The notes: generated by a model from the sequence alone, not told the origin. 64,000 nt of DNA from Pseudisothecium myosuroides (GCA_951799445.1 OX637290.1:29444987-29508986); one strand, 5' to 3'. Counted from the stretch's first letter, positions 36,520 through 47,883 are shown. Made by a program: numbers and translations.

Positions 36520-37140
36520 TCATTAGGCTCAAATTCAAGAAATCTCATTTTTATGGATACAATTCAGATAAAGAATATTGAGCTAGATTTTCAAATTTTG
36601 AAAGAAAAAATAGAAATAACTTTTTGTTTGTTTATTATAAATTTGAAGATTAGAACTTTTGTAAATATATTATATTTGAAATTTAAAGATAATTGAAATG
36701 AAATGAATAATTTAATAATTTTGAATATTATACAAAGCTATTAGTAATATAAAGGATCATCTCAAACTTACAAAGCTACATATATAACATGTTAATTTAG
36801 ATAGAAGTATTAGGATTGTTTCTACATTAAAATTATATTACTCTCTACACAAATAATTATGACCAACATATAATTTTGTAAATAAAAACAAGTGGAATAT
36901 TTAAAATTGCTAAGTTTTGAAATTTTTGAAATCTACTGAAAGTTTTGAATTTTGCGAATCTTTTAGTTTTTTAATTTGTAATTTTGTAAAATTACAATTA
37001 GCAAATTTATGAATTTAGAGAATGTAGGTCAAAGTTTTACAATTCTATATTCCTAAATTTGAAATTATTATATTTGTAATTTGGATAATTTAAAATTTTA
37101 TAATTTAACATATTACACTTGTAAATATGCAATATTATTA
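36520..37140. other. AT-rich intergenic DNA, nothing recognised
   Basis: Low-complexity A/T sequence with many ATTTTG/AATTTTG runs and no ORF of note. Confidence 0.5.
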
Positions 37141-37144
37141 AATA

Positions 37145-37225
37145 TTCCCTTTGTCTCAAAATAGTACCGGTGTTTTCTTTGTAAAATGCAAAGGAAATAC
37201 CGGTATTATTTTGAGATAGAGGGAG
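37145..37225. mobile_element. Stowaway-like MITE, copy 2
   Basis: An 81 bp near-perfect hairpin, TTCCCTTTGTCTCAAAATAG at the left and the complement of CTCCCTCTATCTCAAAATAA at the right, flanked by TA (37143-37144, 37226-37227). This matches the Stowaway signature and the 31009-31087 copy. Confidence 0.85.
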
Positions 37226-37395
37226 TATCATTAAATTTTATGTAAATTAAAAACCTCTTTTGGGATCTCTTAAAAAAAAATTAATTTTATATTTCTCTCA
37301 TGTAGTTCATCAAATTAGCTTTCCAAAGCCAATTTCTTTTTAAAATTTGGACAAATACCTTGCCTTGGGTGATTTTCCAAAGTCAAATATTTCAA

Positions 37396-37638
37396 GAAAT
37401 GCTAGTTGAAGATTGTCGCGAGAGAAAAACATGGCCAATCCAATCAAAGGTCTTCTCAAGAAAAAAAATTCATAGGTGTGCAAGTGGGCAAGGAGCTAGT
37501 TGGTTGGAGCATGTAGTGAATGAGCACAATCAATTGAAATTTTTGTTTTTACAATGTACCATACTTGATTGCAAGACTCTAAAATCAATCATTACATTGC
37601 TAAGCTCAACGGCTACTTCCCTTCAAGTTCTAAGATGA
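37396..37638 (+). pseudogene. Possible leucine-rich-repeat relic
   Basis: An open frame of about 80 codons includes LKFLFLQCTILDCKTLKSI and SLQVLR, a spacing reminiscent of RNI-type LRRs. There is no domain start, no flanking exon that I can join, and a stop within the motif. It could be chance. No relationship to the F-box gene's LRRs was demonstrated. Confidence 0.22.
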
Positions 37639-38064
37639 GTTTGTATATCTCACCCTATTAGTTTAAGATCTAAGTTGTGTTAGGCTACCTCGGATTGGGT
37701 GAAGAATGATAAGCTTAATATAGAAGGGGATAATTTTGTATGTCAAGTAGTTAGGGTCTTTTTCTTTTGCAGTATATAAATCAATCACTCTACATATTTT
37801 ATGCAAATTGATGACAAAGCTCTTGCACCATGGGCTAGTGACATTGATTTACAAGCTAGGGGAAAAGAACTTTTGATTTTGCCATACAATAAAAGGTTTT
37901 GAAAATTGGATGGTAGTTTAATTTTTTCAAAAAATGATTCTAAGAAAATTCCTACTATCATTTCAAAAACAACTTGGAGGTGATTTTGGAGGGAAGAACC
38001 CCGCCTTGAGCATTTAGGGGTCAATGATGTCACAATTGAAGACCATAACAATTCTATGCTTTAA

Positions 38065-39001
38065 CCCCTAAAAGGCCCAAGGCCTTTTTTCTGCCAGAAA
38101 CATTGAAAACTGCCATTTCTATAGCAAACAATAAAAAAATTTGAAAAATGTGTTTTTTGCACATCTAATTGTAGGATCTTACACCTAACTAATATGAGAA
38201 TGTATGGAAAAAATTTCAGAATTTTTGACCGCACAGATTGCAAGATATTTGCGTTTAAAGTAGAAAAAACAAGTTTTTCAGCACATTGCGGGACTAGATT
38301 TTTTGACTTTGAACATTTTTAACTTAAAATTTTTGCACTACAAAGTTTTGAGCTTTAAATCTTTATAGTGGAGAATTGAGTTGAGAGTCTAGGGGAAAAA
38401 AAATATTCAAAAAAACTTAATTATCAATCCTAAAAAAATTGTTAAGTAGAAGTAGGTACGAGATAGAAGGAAAATCTAAAATATTCATATATTTTAGATG
38501 GAATTAAAATACACTAATCCCAATGGTGAGATTGTTCTAGCAAGTAAACTAGACCATGAGAATTTATTTTTTTTGAAAAATTGCAAAAATTGCATTCAAA
38601 AAATGAATCCTACAAGTTATTTTTTTCAAGAAGATGCTCTAACTGTCCAAAAAACAAGAATGTCCATAACTTTGTCATAACAAATCCAAATGAAATGAAT
38701 CAAAGCTTTCCATATAGACAAAAAAATAATCTATGAGAAAAAAAATATTTAAAAAAAATATATATCAAATTTTTGCCAATTTTTTTTGCTACCCGGGCTA
38801 CCCGCTGTCCCCTATTTTGAGCTTATCTGGTCATAACTATTGTTTGCCGGGCACCAATTGTGAAAAAAATTATATTCTCACAAAGCTACTCAACTTTTCT
38901 ACCTCCAAAAAAAGTTTCAAAAAATCACGACAAAAATTCAGCCCTTAGGTACGTACCCGAAATCTCATTTGTCCCCCGAAGGGACAATGGGCCTTTAGGG
39001 G
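38065..39001 (+). mobile_element. 937 bp TTAA-flanked element, CCCCTAAAAGGCCC termini (copy A)
   Basis: Perfect TTAA on both sides (38061-38064, 39002-39005). The ends CCCCTAAAAGGCCCAAGG and GGGCCTTTAGGGG are inverted. Non-coding interior, AT-rich with short homopolymers. A second copy in opposite orientation is at 43608-44540 and matches throughout. TTAA duplication plus CCC ends is the established piggyBac signature; no transposase is present, so superfamily assignment is by signature. Confidence 0.72.
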
Positions 39002-39005
39002 TTAA

Positions 39006-39228
39006 CCCTAGGATGCAGGGATGACTCTGGAAATCATATATTGTAAAATCGTGAAAATCATTGGAACAAAGAAACCCAAAAGTACTCATTGGAAGTCAAA
39101 CTACTACTATATTGATGTTCTTCACTTTCCACAAAAGATTCCAAGGATGAATAGTTGCTATTCTATCCTACATAAGAGAATTCCTTCTCATTCATCGCAC
39201 ACTTATTGTCCGTGGCATCCTTCCTAGG
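39006..39228 (+). mobile_element. 223 bp TTAA-flanked MITE adjoining copy A
   Basis: Uses the right TTAA of the preceding element (39002-39005) as its left flank and has TTAA at 39229-39232. The ends are CCCTAGGATGCAGGG and, inverted, CCTAGGAAGGATGCC. The interior shares CACTCATTGGAAGTCAAACT and CCAAGGATGAATAGTTG with the pieces at 6138-6365 and 59864-60070. Confidence 0.65.
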
Positions 39229-39675
39229 TTAACCATCAAAATAACATTTTTTGCAATTGAAACTAGAAATTCCATTGATCCTTCAATATATGCACAACTT
39301 GGAGATTGCCAAATATCGATCAGTTTTTGGTCGAGCCAACGTTCTGGGATCAAGACAATATATGAGTGAAAGAAAAGAAGATGTATAGCTCAAAATTAAA
39401 ACGAGCACAATTTCTGAACATTCTTCAACTAATTTATGCGAACCCTAAACCACCTATTTCCATGCACTACAAGCAGCGTACATTTTGCACCGTAAATATT
39501 TACCAAAACGATAATAGGCCGGAACGGTTTTAGAATCCTCTACAATCGACTAACCAGGACGTAACAAGTCGAAATAGAAGTCTTCCATATCCACGCAAAT
39601 AACAGACAGCATTGAATACACGTCAAAAACCAAAGTCATGATATTCCTGCAGGGAGTCAATTGGTGATCATGAAA

Positions 39676-41127
39676 TCACCAGAAATAATTGGATATATTG
39701 AAACCTTGCACAACGTCTACATACATACGGTCATACTTGCAACGCACGGTAGAGCGGAGCTCATCAATGAGACGATTCCAATGGGAACCAAGCTGACCAA
39801 CGAAGCCATCGCACTCCAGCGCCACGTCCAAGTTGAGGAAGCTGTTGATGAACTCTTCGTCCCATCCAAACCGAGAGGCAAAATTGTTGAGTGCCACATT
39901 TGGGTCCGAGATGTCCGGGTTCCTTGGAACACGTGTGACATTTGTCCAGAGGACAGTCCAGTTGGTGAGCTTTGCAAAGAAACTGATGGCATCCGGGTCT
40001 TCGGTGCTCAAGAAAATCCTACGCTGAAGCTCATTTGGGTGACGACTTACCAGAGCTTCGGCAGACTGCAAGTAGGTTTCGAGGCTGGCCGTGGGAGACG
40101 CCTTCAGACGATCCCCGTAGTAGGGAATGTGCACAGAGATTGTTCCACGCTCCAGGGACTCCTTCTTGAAGAAATAGTTCCGCCGGAGCTCGAGCTCGTG
40201 CAGCAGGCGAGTATTGGGGCGCACAATGTAGGCCATACTCTGCGCTCGCCACCAGTGGGACGAATTCTCGGGCAGGTTCCCAGCCTGCAACAAGCTGTGA
40301 AACATGTGCGGTGTTTCCGATCGCAAGTGCTGAATGATATTCGCGGGGTCGTCGGAGTTCATCATCGCCTCCTTCAAGGAAGATCCAAACAACCTCTCGG
40401 AGAAATTATCATCACTCTCGTTGCGGAAGTAGCTCTCCATGGTGAGCTCTGAGTGTCGCCACAAGTTGTCGAGATTTGCAGTCTTGTTTCCAAATGCATC
40501 GTGCACTGTGCAACTAGAGATAGGCTCAAAGTAGCATTCGTCCAACGTGGTTTTGTTCTGGCAAAACCATCCATTGACCCATTCGTACTTCGCCTGAGGG
40601 TTCAGCACCAGAATGCGGTTCAGGTTGATTGCGGCTTGCAGAGCCACTCCAAGCGTGTGTAGAATTGTTCCAATGCCGTGCTCAGGACCCAGCGCTTCGT
40701 ACACGATGAACTTCTTGTCCTGACAGCTCTTGGGGTGCTGGTGCCTCCATATGGCGCGTTGGGCTGCAACACTTCCATACAACTGCTGTCCTGTGTGATT
40801 GGTCTGATTGCTTCCGGTTATGTGTTCCCTAGACAGCCCAATCCAGTGCCGAAACGGAAACAATTCAGTTTTACATTCCTGTCGGGGATAGGATGTGTTC
40901 CAGAGTATGGAGTCTGCGCCTTTGAAATGTACCCTCCGAGGCCGTGGCTCCAGGAAGTCCTTGAAAACTTGGGCGAAAGATTCCTCCTCCGCATAGATTT
41001 GCATCGGCTCTTGTATGGGATATATCTGCAAGGAAAACAGCGACAGTGGCTCGTCCAAGTAGTAAAACTGCAAGAGTGAGATGAGAAAGGCTCCACCTAC
41101 TACAAAGAGGGTGGCCTTCGTCAGCAT
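39676..41127 (-). CDS. GT23 / FUT8-like glycosyltransferase, type II membrane protein
   Basis: 483 aa from ATG 41127 to TGA 39676, no intron in the coding part. A short N-terminus leads into one transmembrane segment (ATLFVVGGAFLISLLQFYY), the type II Golgi topology. The lumenal part has many N-x-S/T sites, a conserved nucleotide-sugar-side block (YEALGPEHGIGTILHTLG, then LNRILVLNPQAKYEW), DECYFEPISSCT, and a C-terminal block (ISVHIPYYGDRLK, IFLSTEDPDAISFF, DVALECDGFVGQLGSHWNRL). This pattern resembles FUT8/GT23 alpha-1,6-fucosyltransferase-like proteins as I remember them; the donor and acceptor are not provable here. The frame stays open upstream to 41406, but a TTGATTGTACAG acceptor near 41152 and a CAG-GTGAGT donor near 42242 suggest a 5' UTR intron, which favours the downstream ATG. 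Confidence 0.8.
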   Translation of the reverse strand: MLTKATLFVVGGAFLISLLQFYYLDEPLSLFSLQIYPIQEPMQIYAEEESFAQVFKDFLEPRPRRVHFKGADSILWNTSYPRQECKTELFPFRHWIGLSREHITGSNQTNHTGQQLYGSVAAQRAIWRHQHPKSCQDKKFIVYEALGPEHGIGTILHTLGVALQAAINLNRILVLNPQAKYEWVNGWFCQNKTTLDECYFEPISSCTVHDAFGNKTANLDNLWRHSELTMESYFRNESDDNFSERLFGSSLKEAMMNSDDPANIIQHLRSETPHMFHSLLQAGNLPENSSHWWRAQSMAYIVRPNTRLLHELELRRNYFFKKESLERGTISVHIPYYGDRLKASPTASLETYLQSAEALVSRHPNELQRRIFLSTEDPDAISFFAKLTNWTVLWTNVTRVPRNPDISDPNVALNNFASRFGWDEEFINSFLNLDVALECDGFVGQLGSHWNRLIDELRSTVRCKYDRMYVDVVQGFNISNYFW

Positions 41128-41151
41128 CAACTTCCGGCTTGGAGAGATCGA

Positions 41152-42600
41152 CTGTACAATCAACAGTGACATCGAATTAGTTTTGCACATCGATGAGTAG
41201 TCAGATTTTAAAACGCTACCACAACCATAAGACTGATTAAAAGAATCAAAGTGATAAATGGTTTGATTCGTATACCATGGTGAATTGCTGACGACTTGTT
41301 TACTATTGTCAAAGTGGTACCATGATCGTTCCAAATTGCTTAGTGAAGGCCGAAAGTCAAGCTTCAAAAAACCTGCAAATAGAATTTGCATAGTAACCGG
41401 TGTCACAATCGAGAGGATTTAAAGTACTATGATGAATGATATCTTGTGCAGCTGAACAACATAGTCTACGTAGGTACTAGGTGGCAAACCAATAGTCCAA
41501 ATCTAGGTCCCTCACTCTGAACTACCAAACCCTAAACCCCCAAAGTCACATCTATCCCTCTGAGGTCTACCACGTTCCGATGAACTAAAAAGCTGCATTG
41601 CTGTGCCATAATCACAATTAAGCTCAGAAAATGCAAGCAGATCCCGTATTTCAAGGATCTAGGAAATTATCTGTTGGCCTCTTAGTAAGATGTTGCCCCA
41701 ACTCTCCACAATAATCCAAATCTACGAAAGGCAACCCTTCAAGGAGGACAGAATGCTAATCGATACGTTTTCTGCTTAAACCGAAACATCAGAATACACA
41801 TCACAACATAGGTAACGGATTTGCAGAAGTGCACCTTCATAGCTTTCCAACAAGTATGGTTTAACCCAGAAATGCGAAATAAATCTTTCTTTAAATAAAA
41901 TGCAAATGGCTGTGATCATACTATACTCACTATACTCGCTATACTCTGTGGTCATGTTCAAGGCCCGCCTTCGATTGCTAACAGTGATCTCAATACTCTC
42001 AAGTTCAGAGGCGCATCATAATTCTTTAGAACCACATTTTAAGTAGTTCTCAACTGAATATCACTCAAAACATTCTCTTGAAAACTTTAAGCACGAAATC
42101 TCAGCTTAAGTGTAACGATTGAGCACCTCATCTCCAAATACCACGACATTTCATACCCTCCGTTCCGATTTAAAATACTTCTCACCGGAGCGGAGATTAC
42201 AAGACAGAAAAGCTCTGAAAATGCACAACGCTGTAAACTCACCTGGCGGTAAGAAAATCGATGGGAGCTAAAGAACGCAGCTGCGCCGTCGCCGCCTACT
42301 ACAACTACCAGCTAAAGCACTCCGCCTCATACTCCACATTCAGAAAGCACAGATCTATCTCCACAGATCTATCTCCACAGATCGTGAAAGATCGTCAAAG
42401 AAGGAGAACGTCACTGCGCACAGGCCCTAACCCTAATCCAAACAAGCAGGATCCCACATTGATGATGAAGCGATCCTGAGCCCAAAGGCTGGCATAACTT
42501 AGTCGCGTAGCCGGATCTAGGGTTGCAGCACACAGCATGTGCTTGCAGCGCGACTGAAGTTCACTGGAAGTTAATTAGCACAGACGCCTGAGCTTCCGAT
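41152..42600 (-). promoter_or_regulatory. 5' UTR intron and promoter region of the GT23-like gene
   Basis: On the minus strand a leader exon ends at CCGCCAG before GTGAGT (about 42242), and the intron closes at about 41152. Upstream, 42280-42480 carries a short duplicated AGATCTATCTCCAC motif and likely holds the transcription start. The positions are inferred from splice consensus only. Confidence 0.45.
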
Positions 42601-43607
42601 CACAATTATGGCGGAGTTTCTGAGGCTAACTTACAAAATGCATAACGTACTGAGTATTGTGACAGCAGTGACCTTCAACAGCACGAGGAGGGAGAGAGAA
42701 AGTGATCAAGCACATTGATCGAAACCCCAAAGTCTTCAGCATTGCCAGTTTTCCACGGTGCCCCAGGTTGAATGGCACTCCAAACAGGCTTTGTGAATCT
42801 TGCAGTGAAATCCTTGATTTGAGCCCCCCCCAAAAGAAAGAAAACAAAGAGGCTTCGGCGGGCTCTGAGCCGCCAAGCCAAAAGAAACGCAGAAATGCGT
42901 GGAAAATTCGCGTAATAAATGGGGAAAAGCAGGACTTAAATCAATGCGGCCATGCGGGCTCTGTGAACTTGTGAACAGCTCTGTGAACAGTGCTGGGACT
43001 GAGCTGCCTGGGGCGGGCGCCGGCAGTGGTTAATTGGTTACAAGGCGGGTGGGGATGCTCTTATGAAGGTGGGCGCGCATCAAAAAAACGTCTGTAGGGC
43101 ATCTTCAGGGGACCCGGAAGCAGGCACGCTAAATACAACTCTAAGAGCATCTTCACCGCACATCTTAGGGACCTGAAAAGTAGTGTAGTCACGCGGCACT
43201 TGCCTTACCGTCTCCCTTTTTTCGGAACAGTCGCATCCCAGGCACTCTTCATCACTCAGAAAAACCTTAGAGACACTTGGTTGCGTTGAAACCCTCTTGC
43301 GGATGTCGCTCTTTTTTACCTCGTTTTGGTGCTCTCTCTTACCTTGTTTATGGTATTTGTAGCAACTATGGCGGACTTGCAATTGCTCATTGATCAAGGA
43401 ATGGAAGATGATTCATAGGAAGACCTTTCTGCCATGATAATTATGGATTAGCTTCAAGCAGCCATCAATGAAGACCTTCCGCATGTGAGAATTACAACTC
43501 TATTGATTGGATGAGCTGCCTCCATAGTTGCAATTCTTGTTATAATTCCATATTCTCATTGTAGTTCATTTTCTACTTGTAAGCTGGTTGCTCCTTTGGA
43601 TCTTGAA

Positions 43608-44540
43608 CCCCTAAAGGACCGTTGTCCCTTTGAGGGACAAATGCATTTTCGGGCAAGTACCTACGGGCTGAAATTTTCATTTGATATTTTGAAACTTTTT
43701 TTGGAGGTAGAAAAGTTGACTAGCTTTGTGGCAATATAATTTCTTTCACAATTGGTGCCCGGGAAAAAAAGTTATGACCAAATAAGCTCAAAACAGGGGA
43801 CGCCGGGCAGCTTGGGTAGCAAAAAAAAAATGGCAAAAATTTGAATTTTTTTTTTAATATTTTTTTTTCTCATAGATTATATTTTTTCTATTTGGAAAGC
43901 TTTGATCCATTTCATTTGGAGTTATCATGAGAAAGTTATGGACATTCTTGTTTTTCGGGCAGTTAGAGCATTTTCTTGAAAAAAATAACTTGTAGGATTC
44001 ATTTTTGAATGCAATTTTTAAAATTAATTTTTTTTTTTTTTTTTTTGCATGGTTTAGTTCACTTGCTAGAACAATCTCACCATTGGGATTAGTGCATTTT
44101 AATTCCACCTAAAATATATGAATATTTTAGATTTTCCTTCTATCTTGTACCTACTTCTACTTAACAATTTTTTTAAGAATGATAATTAAGTTTTTTTGAA
44201 TTTTTTTTCCCCTAGACTCTCAACTCAATTCTCCACTATAAAAATTTAAAGCTCAAAACTCTGTAGTGCAAAAAAATTTAGTAAAAAATGTTCAAAGTCA
44301 AAAAATCTGGTCCCGCAATGTGCCGTGAAAAACTTGTTTTTTTCACTTTAAACGCAGATATCTTGCAATCTGTGCGGTCAAAAATTCTGAAATTTTTTCC
44401 ACACACTTTCTTACTAGTTAGGTGTAAGATCCTATGGTTAGATGTGGAAAAAAACGTTTTTCAATTTTTTTTACTTTTTGCTATAGAAATGGCAGCTTTG
44501 AGTGTTTTTTGGCAGAAAAAAGGCCTTGGTCCTTTAGGGG
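43608..44540 (-). mobile_element. 933 bp TTAA-type element, copy B, nested in the Harbinger element
   Basis: Inverted relative to copy A (38065-39001) and homologous end to end. The right flank is TTAA (44541-44544); the left flank reads TGAA, a one-base decay of TTAA. Termini CCCCTAAAGGACC and GGTCCTTTAGGGG. Its insertion splits the Harbinger element and therefore post-dates it. Confidence 0.75.
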
Positions 44541-44769
44541 TTAATTGTGTGTAAATTGAGTCTGAAAAAGGTGAATTAATCAAACCTTCAAAACGTAAGA
44601 GTGCCAATTTGGCAAGTAGTATTCAACATCAACTAGATAACATTAGTATTATTCTAATGAAATTTTTCATTTTGAATGATCACTTTAGTATACAGTATTC
44701 TTCATCAATTCAATATTCTTCATCACTTTCCTTGCGGATGCTTGAGAGCATCATTCTTCAATCCTCCAA

Positions 44770-45500
44770 CAGGTCATGAAATTGCACCAAAGGTGCCACA
44801 ACTCGAGCCACCACCAGTGCTTTGTGACTCTTCTAAAATGCCTTCCTCGATATCATCTCCTCTCAACTCCACTATTGCAAATGCATCTATTGTAAGAGCT
44901 CTTGTTGTCGATGGACTAATTTCAGACCATCTACTTAAAACTCTTGCCAACATGGTACTTTGGACAGAATTCTCCAACAATGCACATAAACAAATGCCTT
45001 ACCTCCTTGATGCTTGTGCAAATCCAATGCGTGATCGATGATGTCCTCCTCATTAGTATTGCTAATCTCAAAAATTTTAATTGTGTCATAGCAATCATAG
45101 AATTTTGCAAAGTCTTGTTTAATAGTTCCCCATTTAGATTCCGAGCTACGCAGAGGATGCTCCTCCACTCCACTAGGGTGATGTGTAATGTAGTGAGTTG
45201 TGATTCTGTCCTAAAATGACTTCTGCTATCCATTCCCAGTCATGGAGTCTTGCAATATAGAAAGCCAAGACTTGTACAACTGCTTCTTTTCATCAACTCC
45301 AAAGTTCTTCCGTTTGCGACTTTTGGACATAGTTTTTGGTAAAAGAGCAACGCTAGAAGGACAGGCAGAAGCGGTTGCAAAACTAGCGGGTCCTTGTGGC
45401 ATAAAAGAGAATGATTCATCCATAGCAAAAGGATTGGAATTGTCGCGTGAGTGCTTCCGTGGTCTCAAAAGACCTTGAAAATGGCATCCGCGGAGCATTG
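44770..45500 (-). pseudogene. Harbinger ORF1-type Myb/SANT-like protein, frameshifted
   Basis: Minus-strand reading from about 45498 gives a SANT-like start (SRKRKNFGVDEKKQLYKSWL, SILQDSMTGNG). After a frame change it continues RSSESKWGTIKQDFAKFYDC and DIIDHALDLHKHQGGKAFVY, then HCWRILSKVPCWQEF. After another frame change comes RWSEISPSTTRALTIDAFAI and a Ser/Gly-rich tail. This order (SANT, then ESKWGTIK, then HCW-x-IL-x-x-x-P-W) is what I know from the DNA-binding partner ORF of plant PIF/Harbinger elements and their NAM-associated relatives. At least two frame breaks show it is dead. Confidence 0.75.
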
Positions 45501-45735
45501 TAGCGTTGCGCTAGAAAAGCAGAAAGTATTTGGCGGCCATGCGGTGGAGCCCTAAATTGCCATCATCGCGCTACAGTATTGGTTACGCTTCGGGTTCAAT
45601 GTATGGTGGTGATGCTCTAAGTTTTCATTGCTTTGGAATTAAAAGTTGAAATTTAGTTGTCATCGGAAGCACATTCAAAATTACGTTGGATAGGGACAAG
45701 AAAACTCAAATTTGGAGTGCAAAGTGCATTGGTAA

Positions 45736-46170
45736 GAGCAACCTCAATCCGTATTTCATGAAGGCATAGCGGCAAGTCCTGTCAGGGTCCAAAAAAACTT
45801 GTTCCAATGCTAACAACACCTCCCATAGTATCTTTACAAGCACAACATTGTTCCAAGTTCTTGCTCGACATTTTTTAACTCTTTCTAGTGCCCTCCAAGT
45901 AAGTTAGCAAAAACTCTAACAATGTAATCATATCATCCCAAGCTAATGAGGGAGCAAAAATAGAACAAGGTCAACTAAAAATAGTTGTTGTCATGATGAG
46001 TCTACAGTTGTCTACTCTTGTAAAAGCCCCATTTGTCGCTTAACAAGGTTCTACAAAACTCCCATATTATATCTGCATTGGGGAGCTCCATCTTCTATTA
46101 CTTACTTTAAAAAGAGGCATTGCACTTCCTTTTCAAGTGGCCATACAATGTGTGCGGATTGAGGATGCTC
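45736..46170. mobile_element. 435 bp PIF/Harbinger MITE, TAA target duplication
   Basis: The ends GAGCAACCTCAATCCG and CGGATTGAGGATGCTC are inverted with one or two mismatches and flanked by TAA (45733-45735, 46171-46173). It lies about 115 bp downstream of the 2.47 kb Harbinger element. No ORF. Confidence 0.78.
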
Positions 46171-46394
46171 TAATTGTGATTTGCCAACACCATTATAATA
46201 TTTGCCTTTTAGCTAGCTTGTGAAGTGATTTATTTTTTTGTCCAATGTCTAAATTTGAGTTTTCTTGCACCTATCCAAAATACTTTGAAATGTACTTCCA
46301 ATTATAAAAATTTCAAGTTCTAATTACAAAGCAATGAAAAGTTCTAATTATATTTGACATAGCAAATTTTGGAGTGCATTAAGGATGCCCTTAA

Positions 46395-46541
46395 CCCTCA
46401 AGGATGCCAAGGCCGAAAAATGTTTCATGGATGACTTCATTGTTAACTACAAAAACAAAAAATGCACCTATTAGTCCAATATCAAGTAAAGCAATTTTTG
46501 TGACTACCTTGGTTACTTATGGGGTCCAAATTCCTTAAAAG
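46395..46541 (+). mobile_element. TTAA-flanked MITE, CCCTCAAGGATGCC end
   Basis: TTAA at 46391-46394 and 46542-46545. The interior resembles the 9236-9376 element (TGACTACCTTGGTTA, GGGGTC near the right end). The right terminus TCCTTAAAAG is a decayed match to the inverted left end. Confidence 0.5.
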
Positions 46542-46545
46542 TTAA

Positions 46546-46958
46546 ATTTTAAATGCCCAAGGTCTTTTTTGAGCTTCTTGCAATTTGCTTTAAATTAAAC
46601 AAAAAGTCCAAAGTTTTTAAAAAAATTATTAATTTAAAAAGAATTGTAACTATATAAATTCAAATTAGACTTATTATGGATCATATATGTAGGAATCAAA
46701 AACACAGAGTTTGCTCTAAACTAAACAAAAAGTCCAAAGCCTTAAAAATTATTAATTTAAAAAAAAATGTAACTATATAAATTCAAACTAGACTTAATAT
46801 AGATCATGTAGAAATAAAAACAATAAAATATAACTTATGGAATGAAAAATTGTGATGATTGATAATAAAGGTGTTAAAAGTGTAAAAGTGATTTGAAGTC
46901 TTTGACTCCTCTTTTAAATATGTCAAATCTAAGATTGAAGTCATAAAAAAATATGACG
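46546..46958 (+). mobile_element. TTAA-bounded element with internal duplication (family B, copy 1)
   Basis: Lies between TTAA sites (46542-46545, 46959-46962). It matches the block 58300-58583 along its length (AACAAAAAGTC, GTGATTTGAAGTCTTT, AAAAAATATGA at the right end). This copy holds a direct duplication of about 125 bp (around 46591-46690 and 46718-46808) absent from the other copy. Confidence 0.55.
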
Positions 46959-47280
46959 TTAACCTCTAAAGGACTCCATCAAAAATCATTTAGTCTAAAT
47001 TTAGACTTTTTAATTGGATTCAAATATCAATCTTATATTTGTAGTACACAATAATATAGATTGTCTATCATTTAAAAAAAAATCAATTCATTTTGTGAAA
47101 AATTGCTACTAACACTATCATAATTTTGTAGCAAGAAACAAAAATAAATTCTATTTTATTTTTTAAATCATGATTTTCAATTGCTAATACCAATAAAATG
47201 TTTTTTCTTGAAAAGTATGCCTCCAACTATGTTAAATTGCTTATTTTGATGTTTTTGGGTAGTTTCATTCTAGATTAGTA

Positions 47281-47485
47281 CAGTAGAACCTCTCTTAGTA
47301 CATATTCTCTTAGTGCATATATGCAGTAAGAGAAGTTGTACTTTGAAGCATTTATTTGTGAATAGTAGTTGGAGACCCCATAGTGAGAGGCCACGTTAGC
47401 CAGAGTTCAGTACAAAATCTCTCCAACGGCATAAGCGTCTCTTAGTACATAGTCCCGACACTATGCACTAAAAGAGGTTCTACTG
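47281..47485. mobile_element. pogo/Lemi-like MITE, 205 bp, TA target duplication
   Basis: Inverted termini CAGTAGAACCTCTCTTAGTA and TGCACTAAAAGAGGTTCTACTG, flanked by TA on both sides (47279-47280, 47486-47487). The CAGTARAACCTCT end is the established hallmark of pogo-derived MITEs such as Lemi/Emigrant. No ORF. Confidence 0.85.
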
Positions 47486-47544
47486 TATCTTGATTGTGTA
47501 AGGTAGGAGGTCTATAAAGTGCCCATTTAAGAGCTGGTTATTAA

Positions 47545-47690
47545 CTTGAGGAGGTTAGACTTCTTGAAATATGTTTTAGAAAATTATCCTTAAAAGACAA
47601 ATGGAATTGGCAGCTAATCCAAGTCATTTAATGTTTTTTGGAGCTTTGTAGAGTTAGTTATGAGTTTTTGGGGTTGAAATATAGTTGTCA
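47545..47690 (+). repeat. Dispersed repeat, copy 2 (copy 1 at 24880-25025)
   Basis: Ordered matches to the 24880-25025 stretch, including TAATCCAAGTCATTTAATGT and GAGCTTTGTAGAGTTAGTTA. No coding content. Confidence 0.5.
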
Positions 47691-47883
47691 CTAGTAGCAT
47701 CCACTTCTTAAAATGTACATTATTTATACATTGTTGGTGCAATGAAAAAGCAAAATGTACAAGTAGTGTATATTTAAGGAGGTGGGCACTTTTAGAGCCT
47801 AAGCCCTTTACGGACTTCCTACCTTACATTAATATTTAGTTTTTGTGGTTTAAATTTAGGCATTATATTTTGGACAATGTTGA

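Larger units (their letters stand above)
43145..45617 (-). mobile_element. PIF/Harbinger element, 2.47 kb, TAA target duplication
   Basis: The ends GAGCATCTTCACCGCACAT and, inverted, GAGCATCACCACCATACAT are flanked by TAA (43142-43144, 45618-45620). It contains a decayed minus-strand Myb/SANT-like ORF (44770-45500) and a nested TTAA element (43608-44540). Without the nested insertion it would be about 1.5 kb. No DDE transposase is seen, so it is non-autonomous. A lone inverted GAGCATCCCCAC end followed by TTA lies just outside at 43049-43063. Confidence 0.82.

Noticed and set aside
39661..40452. Plus-strand frame of 263 codons
   Set aside because: Antisense shadow of the GT23-like gene; the minus strand carries the conserved protein.
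43049..43063. A second Harbinger element ending at 43060
   Set aside because: The inverted GAGCATCCCCAC end with TTA is clear, but no partner end could be found to its left, so only a lone terminus can be claimed.
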